Notes under the pieces: generated by a model
The model's database searches: none
The model's input: only the letters and a program-made list of their open reading frames with translations
What the model was told of the DNA's origin: nothing
Shown here: one piece after another, positions 6,016-12,370 of the stretch
Layout: every line of letters starts with the position of its first letter
Numbering within the stretch: position 1 is the stretch's first letter
Made by a program: the position numbers and the translations under genes
Source of the DNA: Acidobacteriota bacterium
GTDB taxonomy: Bacteria > Actinomycetota > Acidimicrobiia > Acidimicrobiales > SHLQ01
Length of the DNA: 12,370 nt
NCBI GenBank assembly: GCA_022562835.1
Contig: JADFOM010000045.1
Span: forward strand, 1-12,370
Reading direction: 5' to 3'

Positions 6016-6969
6016 TCAGGATCCAAGCGCCGCTCGAAACGCGTCGAACTCCTCGCCGATCAACCCAATCTGGCCACGAACAGCACCCGCGGTGAGCCCT
6101 TTAACGTGAACTCGCAGATTGACCGCATCACATCCCGACCGCGACAACATCTCGCCGAGGCGATCGGCTGCCTCGTGCGCGCCGGCGGCCACTATCGTTT
6201 GATCCTCGTCGGCCCAGCGCTTCACGGCTGCCGGGGGAGCATACGAGCGGTAGTGCTTCAGCTGAGCAGCGATCTCTGCTTCTGGGGCCGGACCGATCCA
6301 AACCCGTCGAATAGCGATCGTCGCAGCATCGCCACCGGCGTCGCGGTACACGCTGGACAACTCGGCGCAGCGCTCGGCGCTCTGGAGCGAGTCATAGAGA
6401 ACCGCCAGACCATGTCTCGCCGCGCGCTTCGCCGCGGCCTTGCTCTGCACTGCAACGGCCATTGGCAACGGATGATCCACCAGTCGAGCCACAGCGCGAT
6501 CTCGGCCCAAGGGCTCATCAGAAACACCGCGCAACGCGCTCACGGTCGGGCCTAGCGCAGCCTTGAAACGCGGGACGACCTCTTCGAACGGCACCTCGGC
6601 GAGCTCGAAGTCAACCGGAAGTGCACCCGCGGCAAAACCGGCCCCTACACGACCCGGATAGGCGGCCTCCAGCCAGGCGAGTTCCTCAACCACCAACGCA
6701 TGCGCCTTGATGGGTAGTAGCAGCGGACATGGCGCGGCCCACGCCGAAACCAACTCAGGGAGAATGAATGAACAGACTTGGGCGGGATTCGGAAGGTAAC
6801 CGGGAAAATCGGCGTGGTGTTCAGACACCATCACGCCATCGAAACCGGACTCCTCACCCAGACGCGCCTGAGCGACCAGCTCAGCGATCTGTTCGGGTGC
6901 GGTGAGGTCGTGGGGGTACAGACGCAGCGAAATAGATCCGGACTGAAGCGGCAGTCGTTGCGTCATCAT
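6016..6969 (-). CDS. LLM-class (luciferase-like) flavin-dependent oxidoreductase
   Basis: A 317-residue bacterial luciferase-like protein with a TIM-barrel fold that usually uses FMNH2 or F420 to oxidise hydrophobic substrates. The motif SEHH (49-52) follows a GFDGVMV strand, and YPGRVGAGFAAG (104-115) is the typical later barrel motif. It has no signal peptide, so it should be cytosolic. ATG 6969 and 6966 are equivalent starts; AGG lies a few bases upstream, a weak ribosome site. It diverges from the crotonase gene across about 100 bp, which suggests a shared control region, and converges with the VOC gene. In actinobacteria such genes are common next to acyl-CoA metabolism. Flavin or F420 use and substrate cannot be told from the sequence. 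Confidence 0.88.
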   Translation of the reverse strand: MMTQRLPLQSGSISLRLYPHDLTAPEQIAELVAQARLGEESGFDGVMVSEHHADFPGYLPNPAQVCSFILPELVSAWAAPCPLLLPIKAHALVVEELAWLEAAYPGRVGAGFAAGALPVDFELAEVPFEEVVPRFKAALGPTVSALRGVSDEPLGRDRAVARLVDHPLPMAVAVQSKAAAKRAARHGLAVLYDSLQSAERCAELSSVYRDAGGDAATIAIRRVWIGPAPEAEIAAQLKHYRSYAPPAAVKRWADEDQTIVAAGAHEAADRLGEMLSRSGCDAVNLRVHVKGLTAGAVRGQIGLIGEEFDAFRAALGS

Positions 6970-7070
6970 CGGAACCTAGCGCGCGAACACATCCAGCAAG
7001 AGTTCTCGGCGGCACCGCTCATGATGTGATACACCTCGGCCCCGTTCACAACGGAAAGTTGAGCCGCCAG

Positions 7071-7847
7071 ATGCCTCTCGTCGAAACCGCACTCCAAGAC
7101 GGCTGTTTCACCATCACTCTCGCAGACGTCGAAGGACGCAATACGTTGAGCGGTGCATTGACCGCAGAACTCGGGTCAGCACTCACTCGAGCAGACGAGG
7201 ACCCCGACGTGCGGGTCGTCGTGTTGACCAACAGCGGCAGAGTATTTTGCGCCGGTGCGAACCTGCGCGAGCAGTCCGGTGACGCGGCCAGCATCAAGGG
7301 CGTCGGCCTGGTCGACCTACTAAACACGATTCGATCCTCACCAAAGCCATACGTAGGGCGGCTTGCCGGCCACTGCGTCGCAGGTGGAATGGGACTGGCG
7401 GCAGCTCTGGATATCTCGGTTGCGATCGACGATGCGAAATTCGGGTTCACCGAGGTCCGCGTCGGGGTGGCTCCGGCGATCATCTCGGTCATCTGTCTAC
7501 CGAAGATGCGCCCAGCCGACGCGAGCGCCGCCTTCCTGCGGGGAAATCGTTTTGACGGCACAGAAGCGGCGCGGCTCGGGCTGGTGAATTACGCGGTACC
7601 AGTGGATCAGCTGGACGAACAGGTCGACGCGATCGTCGACGACCTGCTCGCTGGCGGGCCAAATGCCTTGGCTGCCGCCAAGTCTTTGACGACCCGGGTT
7701 CCGACGATGACGAGGGACGACGCCTTCGGCTGGGCCGAACAGCTCTCCACCTCGCTCTTTCGATCGGAAGAAGCGGTCGAAGGCATGCGCTCGTATCTCG
7801 ACAAGAAGCCGGCGCCCTGGACTATCGACGGAGGCCGCTCCCAGTGA
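7071..7847 (+). CDS. Enoyl-CoA hydratase/isomerase (crotonase-fold) protein
   Basis: A 258-residue crotonase-family enzyme acting on acyl-CoA thioesters. The two oxyanion-hole segments are FCAGANL (59-65) and GHCVAGGMG (100-108). KFGFTEVRVGVAPAIIS gives the first catalytic Glu (E128). The position of the second Glu of rat crotonase is Ala (about 153). This suggests a variant hydratase, isomerase or other crotonase activity rather than textbook enoyl-CoA hydration; my alignment was by eye. I chose ATG 7071 because homologues start near here. GTG 7026 would add 15 residues of no family resemblance. The ribosome site is weak. Its stop overlaps the sulfatase start as GTGA, so the two are probably translationally coupled. 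It is divergent from the LLM oxidoreductase. Confidence 0.88.
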   Translation: MPLVETALQDGCFTITLADVEGRNTLSGALTAELGSALTRADEDPDVRVVVLTNSGRVFCAGANLREQSGDAASIKGVGLVDLLNTIRSSPKPYVGRLAGHCVAGGMGLAAALDISVAIDDAKFGFTEVRVGVAPAIISVICLPKMRPADASAAFLRGNRFDGTEAARLGLVNYAVPVDQLDEQVDAIVDDLLAGGPNALAAAKSLTTRVPTMTRDDAFGWAEQLSTSLFRSEEAVEGMRSYLDKKPAPWTIDGGRSQ

Positions 7848-10105
7848 CCGAGATTGCTCTGGCTCTAGCCGATTCAACCAGTGAGCCGATCGAGCCCCCT
7901 TTTGATCCGAGCGCACCGAACGTTGTCATCATCGTGCTCGACGACCTCGGCTTTGCGCAGTTGGGTTGTTACGGCTCCGATATCGACACACCGAACCTCG
8001 ATCGACTTGCAGCACGAGGGGTGCAGTTCACGAACTTTCACACGACTGCGGTGTGCTCACCGACGCGGGCCTGCCTGTTGACCGGCCGCAGCCATCACCG
8101 GGTCGGGATGGGGATGTTGCCCGACATGCCCGTCAACTATCCTGGTTACACCGGCGAGTTTCCCGTCGGTGCAGGGACTCTGCCAGAGATGCTGCGGGCG
8201 AAAGGATGGGCAACCTACGCCATCGGGAAGTGGCACTTGGTGCCACGAGACCAACGCGCGGCGGGCCCGTTTCACATGTGGCCTACCGGCGTCGGCTTCG
8301 ATCGCTACTACGGGTTCCTCAATGGTGAAACCAACCAATGGACGCCGAATCTGGTCCGTGACCAAACTCACGTAGAACCTCCAAGTACACCAGAGCAGGG
8401 CTACCACCTCGAGGCAGATCTCGCAGACGAGGCAATCGCGCAACTACGTGAACTACGACTTGCCCAACGAACTCGTCCATTCCTGCTCTGGTACGCCACC
8501 GCTGCCCCGCATGCGCCACATCAGGTACCGACGGAGTGGATCGACCGCTACGCCGGTCGTTTCGACGCGGGATGGGACCATTGGCGCGAGCAAACCTTTG
8601 CTCGGCAGAAGTCGCTCGGTGTTGTGCCCCAGGACGCCACCCTGTCACAGCGTCCGTCGTGGGTTGAGGAATGGAAGGACATCGATGCTGACCGTCGACG
8701 TCTCTACGCACGCATGATGGAGGTCTTCGCTGGTTTCGTGAGCCATGCCGATCATCACATCGGCAGGGTCATCGATGAGATCGAAGCGGCCGGAGAACTG
8801 GATGACACGATCGTCGTGGTCATCTCCGACAATGGTTGTTCGGCTGAAGGCGGACCAAACGGTAGCTGGAACCAGCTACGGCACTACATCAGCGATGTAC
8901 CCGACGACATCTCCGATGAGCTTGCCCACTACGACGATCTAGGCGGGTTCCGTTCCAGCGGGCACTATCCCTGGGGTTGGGCTCTGGCGGGGAACACGCC
9001 GTTTCGGCGCTGGAAGCGTTACACCTTCGAGGGGGGCGTCCGCGACCCGCTCATCATCAGTTGGCCCAACGGTCTCGCGCAGCGTGGCCTGCGAAACCAG
9101 TACTGTCACGTCACCGACGTCATGCCAACCCTGATGGATCTGCTGGAGCTCGACCTGCCCACCGAGCTCGACGGTGTCGCACAGATGTCGATCGACGGAA
9201 AGAGTTTCTCGACGGTGCTTCGAGATGACTCGGCGGAACCCACTCGAACGACGCAGTATTACGAGTGCTGGGGGTCACGCGCTATCTACGACAATGGCTT
9301 CAAGGCGGTAACCAATCACGTCAACCAATTGACGGCGGCCGAACGGGATCACATCGAAGGAAGCGCCGACTTCGCTACGGACAAGTGGGCCTTGTACGAC
9401 CTGGCGGCCGACTTCGCGGAGAATCATGATCTGGCGGAGGCACAGCCCGACAGGCTTGCGGAACTTGTCGCGTTGTGGCACGACCAAGCGGACCGCAACC
9501 AGGTGCTCCCCATCGACGACAGCGCGATAAACCGGATTGGCGTGCTTCGCGCACCGTGGCTCGACTACGCACAGCGCTACGACTACCGACCGGGCGACAA
9601 GGCCCATGAGGTGAACAGCCCGCTGCTGTCGGGTGGCTACCAGTTGGTAGCGGTGTTCGGGCCCGAGATCGGTTCGGGCGCGACCGGCGTGATCTGCGAG
9701 CAGGGGGACTGGATCAGCGGCTGGGCGGTCTGGCTCGACAAGTCCTCCGTGCACTTTGCAGGCGTCTTCAACGGGAGGGAGGTACAAGCGTCGGCTCCGC
9801 TAACCGACTCGGCTCGAATACTTTCGCTCGACGTATCACCGTCCGGCCCAGATGCCACGAATGTCGTCTTTTCCCTCGATGGCGATCAGGTCGGCGAGGC
9901 CCACCTGGGCGCGGCGTTGCCAGCAAGCTACTCCCCCGACGGGGCCTTTCTCACCGTCGGCTACGGGCGTCCGTTCCCGGTCAGCGACCGCTACGACCCC
10001 ACACGACGCGCTCCTGAGTCGTTTCGGGCTTTGTCGTTGCTGCCCGGCACTCCCCCGCCGTTCGACTACGACGCAGAGTTCGAGCGCGTGATGCGCCACC
10101 AATAG
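7844..10105 (+). CDS. Type I arylsulfatase, cytosolic
   Basis: A 753-residue sulfatase hydrolysing sulfate esters. The formylglycine site is CSPTR (C71-R75), within TTAVCSPTRACLLTGR; C71 would be oxidised by a sulfatase-modifying factor. Metal and active-site residues include D33-D34, GKWH (128-131) and D329-N330 (ISDNG). The core ends near residue 540. The C-terminal 150 or so residues look like a beta-sandwich domain (SGWAVWLDKSSVHFAGVFNGR, LDGDQVGEAHLG), as in long arylsulfatases of actinobacteria. No signal peptide is seen, so it probably acts in the cytoplasm and needs substrate uptake. Start GTG 7844 overlaps the crotonase stop by 4 nt. Pairing with a crotonase points to CoA-linked catabolism of a sulfated compound. 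Sulfate scavenging is another possibility; the substrate is unknown. Confidence 0.95.
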   Translation: MTEIALALADSTSEPIEPPFDPSAPNVVIIVLDDLGFAQLGCYGSDIDTPNLDRLAARGVQFTNFHTTAVCSPTRACLLTGRSHHRVGMGMLPDMPVNYPGYTGEFPVGAGTLPEMLRAKGWATYAIGKWHLVPRDQRAAGPFHMWPTGVGFDRYYGFLNGETNQWTPNLVRDQTHVEPPSTPEQGYHLEADLADEAIAQLRELRLAQRTRPFLLWYATAAPHAPHQVPTEWIDRYAGRFDAGWDHWREQTFARQKSLGVVPQDATLSQRPSWVEEWKDIDADRRRLYARMMEVFAGFVSHADHHIGRVIDEIEAAGELDDTIVVVISDNGCSAEGGPNGSWNQLRHYISDVPDDISDELAHYDDLGGFRSSGHYPWGWALAGNTPFRRWKRYTFEGGVRDPLIISWPNGLAQRGLRNQYCHVTDVMPTLMDLLELDLPTELDGVAQMSIDGKSFSTVLRDDSAEPTRTTQYYECWGSRAIYDNGFKAVTNHVNQLTAAERDHIEGSADFATDKWALYDLAADFAENHDLAEAQPDRLAELVALWHDQADRNQVLPIDDSAINRIGVLRAPWLDYAQRYDYRPGDKAHEVNSPLLSGGYQLVAVFGPEIGSGATGVICEQGDWISGWAVWLDKSSVHFAGVFNGREVQASAPLTDSARILSLDVSPSGPDATNVVFSLDGDQVGEAHLGAALPASYSPDGAFLTVGYGRPFPVSDRYDPTRRAPESFRALSLLPGTPPPFDYDAEFERVMRHQ

Positions 10106-10198
10106 TTCTCGAGCGACCTCGCCAGGTGGTGAACCCCGGGGCTGTTCATTTCGGTCTGGGGCTCGTTCTTCCGCTGCTTGTCTGGCTCCAAAGAAGCG
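10106..10198. other. Convergent intergenic gap, no terminator recognised
   Basis: Between the sulfatase and acyl-CoA synthetase 3' ends there is a CCCCGGGG palindrome at 10134-10141 but no stem followed by a T tract in either direction. No gene is supported. Confidence 0.4.
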
Positions 10199-11749
10199 TC
10201 AGTCTTCCCAGTAGGGTGCCCGGAGTTCACGCTTGAGCACCTTCATCGCGCCCGAAAGCGGAAGCGGTTCGCTGCGGAACTCAATTGACTTCGGCACCTT
10301 GTATCCGGCGATCGTCTCCTTCGCATGGTCCCGCAGCTCTTCCACGGTTACCTCGGCACCCGGGTGCAACACGACGATCGCGTGAACCTGTTCCACCCAG
10401 AGTTCATGTGGAATGCCGATCACCGCTACCTGTGCCACAGCGGTGTGCCGAGACAGACAACTTTCGACCTCGACCGAGTAGACGTTCTCGCCACCGGTAA
10501 CGATCATGTCCTTCACCCTGTCTACGAGGAACAGGTAACCCGCATCGTCGAAGTAGCCGGCGTCGCCGGTGTGATACCAGCCACCGCTGAAAGCTTCCTC
10601 GGTCTCTTCGGGCTTGTTCCAATACTCGGTCATGAAGTTTCCGCCCCGCGCGCACACCTCACCGGTCTCACCACGGGGCACCTCGTTACCCTGCTCGTCC
10701 TGGATCGATAGGGAGACGCCGGGGACCGCCTTGCCCGCCGAGCGCAAACGTGGCCCACCAACGCGATGATCACGAGCATCTAGAAAGGTAAGAATCGCCG
10801 AACATTCCGTCATTCCGTAACCCTGAGAAATATCGAGATCCGGATAGTCGGAGAGCAACGTGTCGAGGATCGCAGCGGGCATCGGCGACGCACCGTAGGT
10901 CAGCAGCTCGAGCGATGACAGGCGTTCTGACCTGTAGCCCGGCTGGTTCAACATCATGCCGATCATCGTTGGCACCATCACGGTTTGGGTCACGTTGTAT
11001 TTCTCGATGAGGTCCACGACGCCGACAGGGTCAAACATTGGCATGAACACGCTCACACCACCCGCCGCTGGTGTGCCCAGGATTCCCCCCATCGAGGCTG
11101 CGTGAAACATGGGTGTCTGGTGGAGATAAACCGACTCGGGGTCGAAATGTACGACCATTCCAACGTGGTGCAGGTTGAGCAACTCAGCCCGATGATCGAG
11201 CAAAACACCCTTGGGTAGACCCGTCGTGCCGCCGGTGTACATGAGAACGGCGCCATCCAACTCCTCCGGCTCATTCGGAATGACGGGGTCGGCGGATGCG
11301 AGCAGGTCTTCATAACGTATGTCGTGCGGGGCGTCGCCCTCCCCGATCAACACCACTTGACGCACCGGGCTCGGTTCGTCAGACGCAGCCATAGCGTCCG
11401 CAAACACCTGCGCGAAAAAGGTATCAACGAACACGACCTCGGTGCCCGAATCCCTGACGATGTAGTCGAGCTCCGCTCCCGCGAGCCGTAGATTGAGGGG
11501 ATTGATGATGCCAGCTCCAAGAAACGCCGCATGCCAGAGTTCGAGGTATTGGTGCGAGTTCATCGCCATCACAGCGAAGCGGTCAGAACGCTCAACGCCC
11601 AATTCGCGGTGCAACGCGGTGCAAAGCCGGAAGGTCCTATCACCGTGATCGGCAAACGTGCCTTCGTAGCCCTGATCGTAGAATCCAACCGCGTCCGCGT
11701 TGTTCTCGATCGCGGGGATGAACATGCGGTGGTACACGAGTTCTTTCAT
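10199..11749 (-). CDS. AMP-dependent acyl-CoA synthetase
   Basis: A 516-residue ANL-superfamily ligase that activates a carboxylic acid with ATP to an acyl-AMP and then to a CoA thioester. Visible motifs are YTGGTTGLPKG (171-181, phosphate loop), YGMTE (311-315), YHTGD (392-396), DRVKDMI (410-416, hinge region) and GAMKVLKREL near 500, with the catalytic Lys at K503. Length is normal for fatty-acid or aromatic-acid ligases; chain-length preference cannot be read. I chose ATG 11749 because the family homology starts at MKELVYHRMF. The open frame extends to 11890 but would add 47 basic residues without family resemblance. The ribosome site is weak. It diverges from an acyl-CoA dehydrogenase gene, so the pair may carry out the first two steps of one beta-oxidation-like route. 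Confidence 0.92.
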   Translation of the reverse strand: MKELVYHRMFIPAIENNADAVGFYDQGYEGTFADHGDRTFRLCTALHRELGVERSDRFAVMAMNSHQYLELWHAAFLGAGIINPLNLRLAGAELDYIVRDSGTEVVFVDTFFAQVFADAMAASDEPSPVRQVVLIGEGDAPHDIRYEDLLASADPVIPNEPEELDGAVLMYTGGTTGLPKGVLLDHRAELLNLHHVGMVVHFDPESVYLHQTPMFHAASMGGILGTPAAGGVSVFMPMFDPVGVVDLIEKYNVTQTVMVPTMIGMMLNQPGYRSERLSSLELLTYGASPMPAAILDTLLSDYPDLDISQGYGMTECSAILTFLDARDHRVGGPRLRSAGKAVPGVSLSIQDEQGNEVPRGETGEVCARGGNFMTEYWNKPEETEEAFSGGWYHTGDAGYFDDAGYLFLVDRVKDMIVTGGENVYSVEVESCLSRHTAVAQVAVIGIPHELWVEQVHAIVVLHPGAEVTVEELRDHAKETIAGYKVPKSIEFRSEPLPLSGAMKVLKRELRAPYWED

Positions 11750-11904
11750 GCGCCGATGGTAGCGCTCCGACCCAACCCCGGCAGATCGGCCTACTCGCCG
11801 AACACCCGGCGGTAGAATCCCGTCGAAGCCGGGTTGATAGCGGGCCAGACTTCCTTCCGTCGACGTGCGCCTGTCGGCGCACATGAGCAAAGAGAGGTGG
11901 CCGC
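11750..11904. promoter_or_regulatory. Divergent control region with inverted repeats
   Basis: The 155-bp gap must hold promoters for both acyl-CoA genes. It contains a perfect inverted repeat GTGCGCC-N4-GGCGCAC (11865-11882), just upstream of the plus-strand ribosome site AGAGAGGTGG (11891-11900). A second pair, ACCCGGC (11804-11810) and GCCGGGT (11828-11834), flanks a TAGAAT at 11813-11818. These look like operator-type sites; acyl-CoA catabolic genes are often controlled by TetR-type repressors, but no regulator gene is in view. The repeats are seen; the function is inference. Confidence 0.45.
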
Positions 11905-12370
11905 GTGTACAAGTGGTCCGACGAGCACAACATGATGCGACAGGCCATGAAGGACTTCATGGCTGCGGAGGTAATACCGAACAAGGAAGCACTTGAACAC
12001 GGCGATCTACCGCCCTATGACCTGCTGCGCAAGCTCTTCTCGACGTTCGGAATGGACGAGATGGCGAAGGCATCATTCGCTCGACAAATCGCGCGTGAGA
12101 AGGCCGCTGCAGCCGGAGAGACCGTCGACGAGGGAGACCGCGGTTCGGGCGGTGGCGACGCCGCCATGACCATGATTCCGATCATCGAGCTCTGCCGTCA
12201 CTGCCCAGGCATGGTCACCGCTATGGGTGTTTCGATGGGTCTCACCGCATCCGCGATTTCCTCGAAGGGCACGATCGCACAAAAGGAGCGTTGGGTGCCA
12301 CAGCTGCTCAGTCTCGAGCGCATCGGCGCCTGGGCGATCACCGAGCCGGACTCGGGCTCGGACGCATTTG
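11905..12370 (+). CDS. Acyl-CoA dehydrogenase, N-terminal part (runs off the window)
   Basis: The first 155 residues of a gene that continues beyond the right end. The start is GTG 11905, a few bases after AGAGAGGTGG, the best ribosome site in the right half. It has the helical N-terminal domain, then GAWAITEPDSGSDAF near the cut edge, the flavin-binding loop typical of acyl-CoA dehydrogenases. Such FAD enzymes make the 2,3-double bond of acyl-CoA thioesters. A Gly/Ala-rich stretch between about residues 70 and 90 (AAAAGETVDEGDRGSGGGD) looks like a flexible insertion relative to short-chain acyl-CoA dehydrogenases. The catalytic base lies beyond the window. It is divergent from the acyl-CoA synthetase, suggesting a shared pathway. 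Confidence 0.88.
   Translation, partial: MYKWSDEHNMMRQAMKDFMAAEVIPNKEALEHGDLPPYDLLRKLFSTFGMDEMAKASFARQIAREKAAAAGETVDEGDRGSGGGDAAMTMIPIIELCRHCPGMVTAMGVSMGLTASAISSKGTIAQKERWVPQLLSLERIGAWAITEPDSGSDAF

Noticed and set aside
11883..11904. ATG 11883 as the acyl-CoA dehydrogenase start
   Set aside because: It is in a different frame from the dehydrogenase; GTG 11905 has a strong ribosome site and the right frame.
1..12370. CRISPR array, prophage or defence island
   Set aside because: No regularly spaced repeats, Cas, phage or nuclease-type genes are visible; all recognisable genes are metabolic, envelope-related or tRNA.

Overview
The window reads as two unrelated pieces of bacterial DNA joined near 3855-3901. 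The left piece (1 to about 3855) looks Nitrospira-like. It has a tRNA-Ser, a moxR/DUF58 gene pair of the Bat type, and a membrane-anchored TPR/SurA-type foldase. An intergenic palindrome has a core (around GGCGTACTGAAGTACGTC) resembling repeats I recall from Nitrospira genomes. The right piece (about 3901-12370) is more GC-rich by eye, uses GTG starts and weak ribosome sites, and carries acyl-CoA and sulfatase genes typical of Actinobacteria (Acidimicrobiia or mycobacteria-like). Both taxon assignments are recall-based inference; no search was run.

Left layout: positions 1-359 hold no gene but contain nested direct repeats with a GGGGTCAG motif and competing hairpins. A tRNA-Ser(UGA) lies at 360-444 on the minus strand, with a good sigma70-type promoter at 491-518. 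The moxR ATPase (780-1769) and the DUF58 protein (1792-2667) form an operon. They are followed by a strong ribosome site and a 58-codon ORF (2683-2859) that runs through a 176-bp nested palindrome with 18-bp perfect terminal inverted repeats. That ORF overlaps the start of the foldase gene as ATGA. The foldase is cut off inside its PpiC isomerase domain.

Right layout: a glycosyltransferase-2-like gene (3901-5506, minus) is divergent from a VOC/glyoxalase-fold gene (5519-6004, plus). A luciferase-like LLM flavin oxidoreductase (6016-6969, minus) is divergent from a crotonase-fold gene (start 7071) that overlaps a cytosolic type I arylsulfatase (7844-10105) as GTGA. An acyl-CoA synthetase (10199-11749, minus) is divergent from an acyl-CoA dehydrogenase that runs off the end (11905-12370). 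Ligase, dehydrogenase, hydratase, flavin monooxygenase-like enzyme and sulfatase together suggest catabolism of a sulfated or hydrophobic carboxylic substrate by CoA-thioester steps. The substrate cannot be read from the sequence.

Most worth attention are the probable chimeric junction, the nested palindrome with its translationally coupled leader ORF, and the coupled crotonase-arylsulfatase pair. I did not find a convincing new defence, CRISPR or phage system.
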